From Pseudoalteromonas sp. S2755 (GTDB lineage Bacteria > Pseudomonadota > Gammaproteobacteria > Enterobacterales > Alteromonadaceae): a stretch of 55,515 bases of DNA. The position numbers and the translations under genes were made by a program. Within the stretch, counting starts at the first letter, position 1. Each line of letters starts with the position of its first letter. Shown here piece by piece: positions 7,322-16,408 of this stretch. Below the pieces are notes generated by a model, which saw only the letters and a program-made list of their open reading frames with translations, was not told the DNA's origin and ran no database searches. Location: positions 1-55,515 of the forward strand of contig NZ_PNDS01000083.1 in NCBI RefSeq assembly GCF_005886535.1. The letters are read 5' to 3'.

Positions 7322-8607
7322 GGGTGGGCCTGTAGTGACTGCCATGGGATCACTGGCGCATCATTGCTGCTAGGGCGAGTGAATTCGCTGAGATAAGGTG
7401 TGGGTCCCGTGAAGAAACCGGTGTTACGTAAGTAAAAACGGTTTTGCTCCTCACCACCTTGATAATCCAAACGCGACCCTTTTCTGGCGGTGGCGTCATA
7501 AGTGAATTTAGCTTGATTTAACTCAACCCAGTTACCTTGGGTGTCACGCAAAAACTGGCGGTTATAAAATGCCTTACGCTCAAACTGTCCAGCTTCGGGT
7601 AAAAAGTTTTCCAAAAAGCTATGCGGTCTTGCAACATAGGTGTTGGTTTCAGGGCGGCTAAAGGCTGCGATCAACTTCCATTGACCGGTTTCCGGCGCAT
7701 AAAAATAGCCGCGATATTCAGTATGGCCTGTATTCGTTGTACTGGGCTCGATATTGACTAAAAAGCGATATGTCGTATCCGGTTGCCAGTTATAACGTAA
7801 ATAGCTTTGTCCTCCAGAACCTTCATTGCCAAATTCACCGACGTAAACGCCGTCGCCTTTAGCGAGTAATTTGATTTTAAGATTGTCAGGAATCGTGCTC
7901 GGATCATCCGTTTGATATGGACTCCAAACCGAAAATAGCACGCGGCGCTCGGTGGGGGAGTTTACCTGAATACCAAAGTAACCTTCGCCAAAACCATTCG
8001 CCATAAAATACGAACCTTGTGGATCATAGCCAGATGGCACCGTTACTTCGTTGTAAAACCAGTTATAGTCCTTTTTGTCAGGTACGGTATAGGAAAGGTG
8101 TACTGAAGGGCCGCGACGACCCCAGTAAAAGTCTTCTTTGACATAGTTCGGCGCGGTGGTCATGGCCTCGCCATCAAGACTAAGCCCGGTAATGGCGGGG
8201 AAGGTACTGTTTCGCCCTTTGGCTAATGTGTCACCGGCTATTTGGACGGTTTGATAGCCAACTTGCGTCACGGCAAAGTCACCGACTTTAACCTTAGTTG
8301 GGCTTTGTCTATCGAGGTTAAGCGTCACTTGTTTATTGTTATGCTTTACCAGCAATGTACTTGGTGTACTTGGTTTCTCTAGATGTAAATAGAGGGTGTA
8401 GGTACCAACATTATTAGCATAAAAATAGTGATTAAACCTAAGCTGTTTATCTTGCCATGGGGCAATTCCGGCTTGAGTTATATATTGCCTGCTGGCGTCA
8501 ATATCGTTGTTGACCCAAGCATTACCGTAACTGCTGATATAAGCTTCTTGTGCTGAGGCAAATAGCGAGGCGCACAGCAGTATCGGTGTCATTATTGTAT
8601 TCTTCAT
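7318..8607 (-). CDS. Secreted DUF5077/DUF3472 protein of the GalNAc locus
   Basis: This exported protein of about 429 residues has a signal peptide (MKNTIMTPILLCASLFASAQ), then an N-terminal beta-rich part like DUF5077 (residues about 20-150), then a DUF3472 domain (about 160-410) with WGRRGPSVHLSY and PQGSYFMANGFGEGYFGIQ. DUF3472 proteins occur beside carbohydrate-active enzymes and are thought to bind or process glycans, but no reaction is established. I chose the ATG at 8607, which has an AAGGAAC ribosome site; the frame stays open upstream to 8640. It follows the TonB-dependent receptor gene by about 40 bp and probably belongs to its operon, where it may hold or trim GalNAc-bearing glycans at the cell surface. 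Confidence 0.75.
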   Translation of the reverse strand: MKNTIMTPILLCASLFASAQEAYISSYGNAWVNNDIDASRQYITQAGIAPWQDKQLRFNHYFYANNVGTYTLYLHLEKPSTPSTLLVKHNNKQVTLNLDRQSPTKVKVGDFAVTQVGYQTVQIAGDTLAKGRNSTFPAITGLSLDGEAMTTAPNYVKEDFYWGRRGPSVHLSYTVPDKKDYNWFYNEVTVPSGYDPQGSYFMANGFGEGYFGIQVNSPTERRVLFSVWSPYQTDDPSTIPDNLKIKLLAKGDGVYVGEFGNEGSGGQSYLRYNWQPDTTYRFLVNIEPSTTNTGHTEYRGYFYAPETGQWKLIAAFSRPETNTYVARPHSFLENFLPEAGQFERKAFYNRQFLRDTQGNWVELNQAKFTYDATARKGSRLDYQGGEEQNRFYLRNTGFFTGPTPYLSEFTRPSSNDAPVIPWQSLQAHP

Positions 8608-8646
8608 CTTAAGTTCCTTGAATGGGGCGCGTTGCCCCATATTGAT

Positions 8647-11496
8647 TTAGAAAGAAGTGTTAATGCCTAAACTGATACTGCGGCCGTAACGGCTCAAGTG
8701 GCTCACTTGCTCTTGGGTTTTAATGTATGACCATTGACGCTCATTGGTGAGGTTGGTCACGTTTAGGTCAATCCGTGTCTTTGCAGTAAGATTATAGCTG
8801 GCACTGAAATCAAACTGACCATAATCCGCGGCCCATTCTGGGCCGCCCCACGCATCTGGATACTTCAGGTAATCATCTCGCCAGTTGTAAGCGATACGCG
8901 CTTGGTAGTCATCCTTCTCATAATAGATAACCGCATTGTAAGAATGCTCAGACATACCAGCGAACGGTAACTCGTCTTTTTCGGGGTCGTCGTATTTACT
9001 ATCCGTAAATGTGTAGTTGATTTGCATACCTAGGCCATCAAATGGTGCTGGTAGCAATTCCTCAAACGACTGTTGGTAAGCAATTTCGAACCCTTTGATC
9101 TCTGCTCCTGCTTCTGAACGTGGAGATACTTGGGTAAATTCCGGACCGTCAACTTCAACGCCGTCTTTTATGAATTTACCTACTTTTATCGTACCGATAC
9201 GTCCCTGAGCGATAACCGATTTAATGTCTTTGTAATACGTTGCAAAGGTGAGCGCACCATAATCAGAGAAGTACCACTCTAGTCCCAAATCAAGTTGGTC
9301 TGCTCTAAGTGGCTTGATCCCAGGGTTGGCAAGGTTAAACTCAAACTTACTGAAATTAATTGAGCTATATGGGGTTAGAAAATCGATGCTAGGTCTGGTG
9401 ATAACTTTAGCCGCGCTGGTTCTAAATAACAGTGAGTCTGTTATTTCTAACTTAAAGTTCATGCTAGGCAGTACATCAGTGTAGTCATCTTCTACGTAAG
9501 AATCGGAGTAATAATCGGCAATATCCCCTTCTATGCGATAGATAATATCGCCATCTTCGTCTTCTTCTACGTTGTATACCAGACTTGGGTAATCAAAAAC
9601 GTAGCCATCAGAGGTGATCTCGGTTTTGATTGCTCTTACGCCTAGGTTTAAGTTGTAAGGCATTTCCGACAGCTCGCCGACTAGATTGGTCTCTAAATAA
9701 AGTGCAAACGTTGACTCAGAAAGCTCGTAGGAATCTTTAGGACTCTTGGAAGCTCTAATTTTTTCATCTGCGGCTTGGGCATTAATGGATTGATAAAAAG
9801 CATAGAGTTTGTCGTAGTCGAAGCTGGCCCACGGTGCAGGGTGCATGCCCGGCTCACCATCTAGGAAGTTATCAAAGTTGGCGGGTACAAGTACATCTGC
9901 GGGTAGTCTAAATAAGTTAAGGCCACCGAGCTTTTCTACGCTTGAGTTATCAAAGCTGTCGTAATCTGAGTTCTTAAAATAAGCCCCACCATTACTAAAC
10001 ATCGATGGGTTATTTGATTTGCTCACGTCTCTGGCTTTAGTTTGCTTACCGTAATGAAAGCCAAACTTGACGTCTTTGACAAATTCCCATTCAGGAATAA
10101 ATGTCCCTTCGAGCCTTAGCTCTTCAACATCACTTATTACTTCCGTGCCATAGTTGTAGCTGTAGTGAGCCCCAAAGGGTTGATCGGCATTAAGTGCTGG
10201 TGACATGGTCACATCTGGCAGGAGGTTGTCGCCTGTTTGATCTATGGTGATAGTATCAACAAAGCCACGTGCCACGATGTAGCGGTTGTCGCCATCATTG
10301 ATCCGCTCAGCACGGGACTTAGACACATCAAATTCAAGCGTTAGATCGCTGGTAGCATACCATTTGAAGTTAAGACCGGCTTGCCAAGTGTCGGTATTGC
10401 GAGGCTCTGAGACGTTCAGTAACTCAGCCATTGCACCATCGACTAACTCAATGTAGTTGACGTTGCCATCATCATTAAATTTTAACTCACCTACTGCAGG
10501 GATCCCCGGCGTCCAAGGCTCATCATAGGTGACGAAAGAGATTTGATATTTTTCACCGTCGGTTTTGTAGCTTGAGTATAAGCTATCAAAGGTGACATCA
10601 ATATCATTCGTTGGACGCCATTGTAACGCAAGGCTTGCGCCAATGCGCTTACGTTCATCTTGCCAATTCGAGTAGCGTACATATCCAGGGATCATTGAGG
10701 GGTGTACTTTCTCGCCCTCATCTAGCTCACCATTTCGGTTACTGTCAACAGGGACTCGCACGTCGGTATTTTCTTCAGGATCGTAAAACCCTTGTCCCTC
10801 GTAGGAGTCTTCGCGTTGTGTTCGCTCTGAATAAACGGCGGTGAATAGCGCGCCAAAGGTATTGTCAAAAAAGGTGTCACTAATGAGGAAGGAGGCTTGA
10901 GGGTTGGTATCGCCGGTACGTTCTTCGTAAATGGCTTTGGCACTTCCGGCGAGGGTAAAGCCATCCATATCTAACGGTCGGCGGGTTTTTATATTGATGA
11001 CTGAACCAATCCCCCCTTCTTGCGTTTGTGCTTGTGGTGACTTGTACACTTCTAATGCTTGAACCATCTCAGGCGCAATCAAATCGAAGTTAAAGTCACG
11101 GCTAGTGTGTTCAGATGCCATTCTACGACCATTGATGGTGGTAACGTTAAAGTCCCCGCCAAGACCCCGCACTGTGACGTTTTGTCCTTCACCTGCGTTA
11201 CGGGTAATGGCGATACCTGTCATTCGTTGTAGCGCTTCAGCTAGGTTTTGATCTGGGAACTTGCCAATGTCTTCGGCAACGATGGCATCCATTACGCCGA
11301 CGGCGTTTTTCTTGAGAAAGAGTGACTCTTTGATACTGGAACGTACGCCACGTACTTCAATTTTCTCGACTTGTTGCTTGGCTTTATCTTGCTCGTCGGA
11401 TCCGTTGTTCTGTTCTGTTTCCTGTGCATGCGCGTATTGGGACAGGGCACAGCTCACGGCCAATCCCACAGCACACAGTTTTAAAGTGTGTTTCAT
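8647..11496 (-). CDS. TonB-dependent receptor, probably for GalNAc-containing glycans
   Basis: This 949-residue outer-membrane receptor has a signal peptide (MKHTLKLCAVGLAVSCALSQ...) and a TonB-contact region around KIEVRGVRSSIKES. The plug domain (about 60-170) includes AEDIGKFPDQNLAEALQRM and GINVT-type strands with TVRGLGGDFN. A 22-strand barrel follows and ends in SLGINTSF with a terminal Phe. The plug style is that of carbohydrate receptors in Alteromonadales. Its place between a GH109 enzyme and a DUF3472 gene, divergent from agaR, points to uptake of N-acetylgalactosamine or its oligosaccharides, as for the Omp_Aga receptor described in Shewanella. An AGGA site lies 7 bp before ATG. 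It is probably co-transcribed with the GH109 gene 103 bp upstream. Confidence 0.88.
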   Translation of the reverse strand: MKHTLKLCAVGLAVSCALSQYAHAQETEQNNGSDEQDKAKQQVEKIEVRGVRSSIKESLFLKKNAVGVMDAIVAEDIGKFPDQNLAEALQRMTGIAITRNAGEGQNVTVRGLGGDFNVTTINGRRMASEHTSRDFNFDLIAPEMVQALEVYKSPQAQTQEGGIGSVINIKTRRPLDMDGFTLAGSAKAIYEERTGDTNPQASFLISDTFFDNTFGALFTAVYSERTQREDSYEGQGFYDPEENTDVRVPVDSNRNGELDEGEKVHPSMIPGYVRYSNWQDERKRIGASLALQWRPTNDIDVTFDSLYSSYKTDGEKYQISFVTYDEPWTPGIPAVGELKFNDDGNVNYIELVDGAMAELLNVSEPRNTDTWQAGLNFKWYATSDLTLEFDVSKSRAERINDGDNRYIVARGFVDTITIDQTGDNLLPDVTMSPALNADQPFGAHYSYNYGTEVISDVEELRLEGTFIPEWEFVKDVKFGFHYGKQTKARDVSKSNNPSMFSNGGAYFKNSDYDSFDNSSVEKLGGLNLFRLPADVLVPANFDNFLDGEPGMHPAPWASFDYDKLYAFYQSINAQAADEKIRASKSPKDSYELSESTFALYLETNLVGELSEMPYNLNLGVRAIKTEITSDGYVFDYPSLVYNVEEDEDGDIIYRIEGDIADYYSDSYVEDDYTDVLPSMNFKLEITDSLLFRTSAAKVITRPSIDFLTPYSSINFSKFEFNLANPGIKPLRADQLDLGLEWYFSDYGALTFATYYKDIKSVIAQGRIGTIKVGKFIKDGVEVDGPEFTQVSPRSEAGAEIKGFEIAYQQSFEELLPAPFDGLGMQINYTFTDSKYDDPEKDELPFAGMSEHSYNAVIYYEKDDYQARIAYNWRDDYLKYPDAWGGPEWAADYGQFDFSASYNLTAKTRIDLNVTNLTNERQWSYIKTQEQVSHLSRYGRSISLGINTSF

Positions 11497-11599
11497 CTTG
11501 TTGTCCTGTTGAGTGTTGTTATTATTGCGCCCACTATACGAGCGCTTATTCAGGCATTGTTAGTACTTGCTATAGATAACGTATTTAACCTTTGGTTAG

Positions 11600-12970
11600 T
11601 TATGTGACAATGCCTAGTGGTGCTGCAGTGCGCCATGTGCCCCTAGTGAAATCCGGGAAGTCCTTGCTATTACTTCTGTCTGCAACTGAGTCCATTGAAA
11701 GAGGGAAGACCGCTGACCAAGCAGCTGCGTCGTAAACATCCTGATCTAGCGGCTCGCCATTACGAAGGCAGTAAATAATGCGCCAGAACATTAAGAAATC
11801 CATGCCACCATGGCCGCCGTTGCGCTCAGCTTCAGCCCCCATTTTTTGCCAAAGTGGATGGTCATATTTACCGTACCAATCATTCATGTCGTAATCCCAC
11901 TCGTGAAAGCTCTTACTCCCGCCGTTCTCAAGCGCGATGCGGTTGGGGAATCCTGCAAATACGCCGTTAGTACCTTGAATTAAATTATGGCGGGAGTAAG
12001 GGCGTGGGGTAGTGGTATCGTGCTGTACCATAATCGAACGACCTTTGATGGTTTTAATGATGCTGGTGTTCATATCTCCAGCAATATAGTTCAGTTGGTT
12101 TCGTTCATGATTTGCTGGAAATTCACGTTCGGCATAGGCTGCACGACCAAGTGCTGGTGAGCTCATGGACGAGATATAGTCGAAGCGATCGCCACGATTG
12201 ATATTCATATATTGAGAAACTGGGCCTAAGCCATGAGTGGGGTAGAGATTACCGTCGCGTTTGGTATGCCAGTGTGTGCGCCATGAGCCGGTTTTATGCT
12301 CAATTTCTTTCATTTGCCAACGAAGTTCATGGATATAAGCTGCCTCACCGTGTAGTAACTCACCGAATAGCCCTTGGCGAACCATGTTCAATACCATCAG
12401 CTCGTCGCGGCCATAGCAAACGTTTTCCAACATCATGCAGTTCTTTTGCGTGCGCTCTGCGGTATTTACCAATTGCCACGCTTCTTCTATGGTCACTGCA
12501 GCTGGCACTTCAACCAAAGCGTGTTTGCCACTTTCCATTGTGTCTACCGCCATAGGCGTATGCCATTTCCAAGGGGTAGAGATGATCACAATATCAATGT
12601 CATCGCGCGCCAACATGCGGCGATAGTCCATATCGCTCTTGCCATAAGTTGCTGGCTTGGGTAAACCCTTGTCGACAACAATTTTAACGGCTCTATCGAC
12701 GACTTCTTGGTGCGTATCGCAAATGGCCTTGATCTCGACACCATCAAGATGGCAAAAGTGTTTTACCGCGCCAACACCACGTTGACCCACACCAATAAAG
12801 CCCACTCGCACGACATCCAGTTTCGGTACGACTAGACCTTGAACTGAATTTCCTTGTGGCTTTGGTGTAAGCGGCGTCTTATTATTGTTACTTGCGCAGC
12901 CAACCACTGCGCTTGTTGCTGCGATAGCAGCCATTGATTGAAGAAATCGCCGGCGGTTTAGATCACCCAT
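11600..12970 (-). CDS. GH109 alpha-N-acetylgalactosaminidase, Tat-exported lipoprotein
   Basis: This 456-residue enzyme belongs to the Gfo/Idh/MocA fold. GH109 enzymes use a tightly bound NAD to cleave terminal alpha-GalNAc by a redox-assisted elimination route. The sequence shows the dinucleotide fold [12 protein letters not shown] with acid motif ICDTHQ (about residues 55-90), [31 protein letters not shown], and YPTHGLGP with Tyr243/His246 as likely catalytic residues. It closely resembles, from memory, the Shewanella GH109 protein. The N-terminus has a twin-arginine signal (NRRRFLQS) followed by a lipobox AVVGC at Cys25, so it should be folded with its cofactor, exported by Tat and lipid-anchored. 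AGAGG precedes the ATG. First gene of the leftward arm, controlled from the region shared with agaR. Confidence 0.9.
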   Translation of the reverse strand: MGDLNRRRFLQSMAAIAATSAVVGCASNNNKTPLTPKPQGNSVQGLVVPKLDVVRVGFIGVGQRGVGAVKHFCHLDGVEIKAICDTHQEVVDRAVKIVVDKGLPKPATYGKSDMDYRRMLARDDIDIVIISTPWKWHTPMAVDTMESGKHALVEVPAAVTIEEAWQLVNTAERTQKNCMMLENVCYGRDELMVLNMVRQGLFGELLHGEAAYIHELRWQMKEIEHKTGSWRTHWHTKRDGNLYPTHGLGPVSQYMNINRGDRFDYISSMSSPALGRAAYAEREFPANHERNQLNYIAGDMNTSIIKTIKGRSIMVQHDTTTPRPYSRHNLIQGTNGVFAGFPNRIALENGGSKSFHEWDYDMNDWYGKYDHPLWQKMGAEAERNGGHGGMDFLMFWRIIYCLRNGEPLDQDVYDAAAWSAVFPLSMDSVADRSNSKDFPDFTRGTWRTAAPLGIVT

Positions 12971-13064
12971 AATAACCTCTTAGTTGTTCACTCTTGTTGT
13001 TAAAAACGAAATGTTATTTTTGGTTATTATTACGGCAGTTTTATTTTGAACGCAAGAAAAATAT

Positions 13065-13185
13065 CTTTCACATTCTTTCGTTTTATTTTTGGTTTATTTC
13101 TCATGTAAATTTAAATCATTATAAAACAGATGTTTGCGTCTGTTTTTGTTTAAAGTTAAAAAAATAAATTGAAAGCAAGTGAAAG
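13065..13185. promoter_or_regulatory. Candidate AgaR operators: paired CTTTC and GAAAG boxes
   Basis: The region between the GH109 gene and agaR has CTTTC at 13065-13069 and 13075-13079, and the inverse GAAAG at 13171-13175 and 13181-13185. Within each pair the repeat distance is exactly 10 bp. A fifth GAAAG at 13212-13216 merges with the agaR ribosome site. Published comparative work on proteobacterial AgaR repressors reports CTTTC boxes in several copies as the binding motif. The two pairs, in opposite orientation, would serve the two divergent promoters. Confidence 0.7.
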
Positions 13186-13224
13186 GTGTGTAGACTAAAT
13201 TCAACCAAAACGAAAGGAGGTGTC

Positions 13225-13995
13225 ATGCTGAACACCATCGAAAGACGCCACGAAATCGTTCAACTCGTTGGTCAAACGGAACGAGTAGAAGTATCCGAGC
13301 TGGCAGAACAATTTGGTGTATCAACCGTGACGATCAGAAATGATCTCAATGCCTTACATGATAAAGGATTGTTGGTTCGCTCTCATGGCGGTGCCGTTGC
13401 GAGTTCTAGGTTAACCAAAGAGCTCACCATAACGGAAAAGCACGATCATCATCACCAAGTGAAAGTCGAGCTCGGAAAGTTAGTGGCGGGTCTTATAGGC
13501 AATAATGAGTCTATTATTCTAGACTCTGGTACCACCACAGAAGAGGTTGCGAAGCAGCTGACTGAGCATCAACAGTTAGTGGTGATGACTAATGGTCTTA
13601 ACGTGGCGCAAGCACTCGTTGCAGCCGATGGCGTTGAAGTGTTGATGACCGGAGGCTCACTGCGTAAAAAGTCGCTGTCGTTTTATGGCAGTCACGCAGA
13701 AGATCAGCTAAAGCAATATCACTTTGACCGTCTGGTGCTCGGTGTTGATGGATTCTCTGTTGATGTTGGTGTAACAACACACTTTGAGCCAGAAGCCGCG
13801 CTTAACCGCGAGATGTGTAAAGCTGCAAAGCAAGTCATAGTGGTGACGGACTCCAGCAAGTTCGATCGTAAAGGTGTACATCGTATTATCGCCTGCGAAG
13901 AAATTGACGTTTTGGTAACGGACAGTGGTATTCCAGCTGATATTCATCAGCAATTGGTTGCCGCCGGAATTGAGGTACATTTAATAACGTCTTAA
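13225..13995 (+). CDS. agaR: AgaR, DeoR-family repressor of GalNAc genes
   Basis: This 256-residue transcription factor has an N-terminal DeoR winged helix (MLNTIERRHEIVQLVGQ, then VSELAEQFGVSTVTIRNDL as helix-turn-helix, about residues 15-45). The C-terminal sugar-phosphate sensor domain has DSGTTTEEVA, TGGSLRK and VVTDSSKF motifs. I place the start at 13225 behind a strong AAAGGAGG; an in-frame GTG at 13186 has no such site. It heads the catabolic operon, 11 bp before agaZ, and is divergent from the GH109 gene. In this family the repressor leaves DNA when an amino-sugar phosphate binds, so it should control both arms of the locus through the CTTTC/GAAAG boxes. Confidence 0.9.
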   Translation: MLNTIERRHEIVQLVGQTERVEVSELAEQFGVSTVTIRNDLNALHDKGLLVRSHGGAVASSRLTKELTITEKHDHHHQVKVELGKLVAGLIGNNESIILDSGTTTEEVAKQLTEHQQLVVMTNGLNVAQALVAADGVEVLMTGGSLRKKSLSFYGSHAEDQLKQYHFDRLVLGVDGFSVDVGVTTHFEPEAALNREMCKAAKQVIVVTDSSKFDRKGVHRIIACEEIDVLVTDSGIPADIHQQLVAAGIEVHLITS

Positions 13996-14006
13996 GAGGT
14001 GATCAT

Positions 14007-15293
14007 ATGCGGCGTTTTCAAGCCCTAATCGAAGCCAATAAATCAGGGAAAAACTCAGGTATTTATGCCATTTGCTCAGCTCACCCTTGGGTGCTGGAAG
14101 CGTCGATAAGATATGCCAAGCAGGAAAATACGCTGCTGTTAATTGAGGCCACGGCCAATCAGGTTAACCAATTTGGTGGTTACACAGGGATGCGTCCTGC
14201 GGATTTTATTGCCAAAGTCGAAGAGATGGCCGACGAGCTTGGTTTTGATAAGCAGTTACTGATTTTTGGCGGTGATCATTTGGGACCAGTCTGTTGGACG
14301 AGTGAAAATAGCCAAGCCGCAATGGCCAAAGCGTGTGACTTAGTCGCTGAATATGTGAAGGCCGGTTTTAAGAAGATCCACTTAGATGCCAGCATGCCTT
14401 GTGCTGACGATCCTGAGGTGTTAAGCGATTATATAGTGGCTAATCGCGCTGCCTTGTTGTGTCAAACAGCGGAAGAAGCCGCGATCGCGGCGTTTGGTCG
14501 TAGCGATATTGTTTATGTGATTGGTACGGAAGTTCCTCCTCCAGGTGGAGCGGATGAACAGATTGACAGTCTACAACCGACCAGCCAAGTTGCTGCGCAA
14601 GAAACTCTAGCTTGCCATCGTGAACTCTTTGCAAACAAGGGATTAACGGATGCTTGGCAACGCGTGGTTGCTATGGTGGTGCAGCCGGGAGTTGAGTTTG
14701 ATAACACCCAAGTTTTTGACTACAAACCGCATGAAGCAAGCGCACTAAAAGACTTTATTCGTACCGTAGACCGTATCGCTTTCGAAGCGCATTCAACAGA
14801 TTATCAAACGGCAGGTGCTTATCAGTCTTTGGTGGCTGACCATTTTGCCATTTTGAAAGTCGGGCCTGAATTGACCTTTGCGCTGCGCGAAGGGTTATTT
14901 GCGCTTCACCATATTGAAAAGCAATTACTACCCATGCATAGCCAATTTATTGAGGTAGTGGATGAGGTCATGTTGGCAGAGCCTACGAGTTGGCAGCGTT
15001 TTTATCACGGCAAGCCACAGCAACTCCGGTTCTTGCGCCAATTTAGCTTTAGCGACCGTATCCGTTATTACTGGCATCAAGAAGCGGTGCAAAAGGCGTT
15101 AGCAACCATGCTCGAAAACCTAGCGCAGCAGACTTTATCATTGCCGCTTATCAGCCAATATTTTCCAGAGCTATATCAACAAGTACGCCGTGGTGAAATA
15201 GAAAGGGATGCCAAAGCGTTGGTGATTGCCAAAATTCAACGTGTTGTAGCTCGCTATTCAAACGCGTGTTTTGCCATGGAGAAAGCGTCATGA
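14007..15293 (+). CDS. agaZ: AgaZ (GatZ/KbaZ family), tagatose branch protein
   Basis: This 428-residue cytoplasmic protein has the TIM-barrel-like sequence of GatZ/KbaZ, with GIYAICSAHPWVLEAS, LIFGGDHLGPVCW, KIHLDASMPCADDP and IGTEVPPPGGA visible. In E. coli GatZ and KbaZ stabilise the tagatose-1,6-bisphosphate aldolase GatY/KbaY. Comparative studies of the GalNAc pathway have also proposed that AgaZ is a tagatose-6-phosphate kinase. No GatY/KbaY-type aldolase is encoded nearby, so either role leaves a partner to be found elsewhere in the genome. The stop overlaps the agaS start in ATGA (15290-15293), implying coupled translation. Confidence 0.88.
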   Translation: MRRFQALIEANKSGKNSGIYAICSAHPWVLEASIRYAKQENTLLLIEATANQVNQFGGYTGMRPADFIAKVEEMADELGFDKQLLIFGGDHLGPVCWTSENSQAAMAKACDLVAEYVKAGFKKIHLDASMPCADDPEVLSDYIVANRAALLCQTAEEAAIAAFGRSDIVYVIGTEVPPPGGADEQIDSLQPTSQVAAQETLACHRELFANKGLTDAWQRVVAMVVQPGVEFDNTQVFDYKPHEASALKDFIRTVDRIAFEAHSTDYQTAGAYQSLVADHFAILKVGPELTFALREGLFALHHIEKQLLPMHSQFIEVVDEVMLAEPTSWQRFYHGKPQQLRFLRQFSFSDRIRYYWHQEAVQKALATMLENLAQQTLSLPLISQYFPELYQQVRRGEIERDAKALVIAKIQRVVARYSNACFAMEKAS

Positions 15294-16408
15294 ACACTTT
15301 ACTAGGACACGAAGTTGCGCAATTAAAAACACGAAATGCCTATTGGACCGCAAAAGAGATCACTCAGCAGCCACAGATGTGGCAAGAGACCGCTCAATTA
15401 GTCGCGAGCGTAAAGCCTAGGCTTTTGGTGGAGTTAGCTCCTTTTCTAGATGACCCTGATACTCAGGTTATTTTGACAGGGGCGGGTACATCCGCTTATA
15501 TCGGTGACGCTATCGCCACTCATCTTAATACACACATGCGCCAAAGTGTGCGGGCTGTGAGCACAACAGATTTAGTTGCTGCACCGAGGCAATACCTAGC
15601 GACAGACAAACCGTGTTTATTGGTATCCTTTGCTCGCTCTGGCAACAGTCCAGAAAGTGTGGCGGCCGTAGAGTTGGTAACACAGCTGGTTAGTAACAGC
15701 CAGCACCTTTTTATCACCTGCAACCGTGATGGAAAGTTGCATCAAGCAGCGCTGCAGACAAGCAATGCAACAAGTATATTGCTACCGGAACCTACGCTTG
15801 ACCAAAGTTTTGCAATGACGAGTAGCTATTCGTCAATGATGGTTGCAGCGCTACAACTTTTTGCAGTGGATGACGGCTCCGTGGATAAGTTGATCAATGC
15901 AGCGCAAAGCATGTTAGCTGCGACAGAGCAGCAAAATATCCGTGCATTTGCACAACAACCATTTGAGCGTTTGGTGTACCTAGGCTCTGGCTGTTTGTTG
16001 GGATTTGCAAAGGAAGCTGCGTTAAAAATGCTTGAGTTATCGGCAGGCCAAGTAATGAGCGTGAGCGAGTCACCGCTTGGGTTCCGTCATGGTCCAAAAT
16101 CACTTATCAATAGCAAAACTGTCGTGGTATGTTTTATCTCAAGTGATGATTATACCAGCTTGTACGATCAAGATTTAGTTGCTGAATTGCAGCGTGACGG
16201 TACAGCCATGACGGTGCATTCACTTTGTCCTAAAGTGCCACCACTAGAAGATGTGTGGCAAGGATTACTGTATATGTTGTTTGCACAGCAGTTAAGTTTC
16301 TATAAAGCGCTGAATCTCGGTATTTCACCGGACAATCCTTGCCCGTCGGGGGAAGTGAATAGAGTCGTGCAGGGCGTAGTCATTCATCCATTTGGGAGTG
16401 AAGTATGA
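15290..16408 (+). CDS. agaS: AgaS, galactosamine-6-phosphate deaminase/isomerase (SIS domains)
   Basis: This 372-residue enzyme converts galactosamine-6-phosphate to tagatose-6-phosphate and ammonia. It carries two SIS sugar-phosphate isomerase domains: VILTGAGTSAYIGDAIA and LLVSFARSGNSPESVAAV in the first, LVYLGSGCLLGFAKEAALKMLELS and SPLGFRHGPKSLI in the second. It lacks the glutaminase domain of GlmS, as expected for AgaS. The start at 15290 is chosen because it overlaps the agaZ stop in ATGA, although the frame continues upstream to 15266. It ends in another ATGA overlap with agaK. In E. coli AgaS, not AgaI, is reported to be the main deaminase. Confidence 0.9.
   Translation: MNTLLGHEVAQLKTRNAYWTAKEITQQPQMWQETAQLVASVKPRLLVELAPFLDDPDTQVILTGAGTSAYIGDAIATHLNTHMRQSVRAVSTTDLVAAPRQYLATDKPCLLVSFARSGNSPESVAAVELVTQLVSNSQHLFITCNRDGKLHQAALQTSNATSILLPEPTLDQSFAMTSSYSSMMVAALQLFAVDDGSVDKLINAAQSMLAATEQQNIRAFAQQPFERLVYLGSGCLLGFAKEAALKMLELSAGQVMSVSESPLGFRHGPKSLINSKTVVVCFISSDDYTSLYDQDLVAELQRDGTAMTVHSLCPKVPPLEDVWQGLLYMLFAQQLSFYKALNLGISPDNPCPSGEVNRVVQGVVIHPFGSEV

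Noticed and set aside
15290..16408. GlmS (glucosamine-6-phosphate synthase) for the SIS protein
   Set aside because: The N-terminal glutaminase domain is absent, and the gene lies between agaZ and agaK, so AgaS fits.
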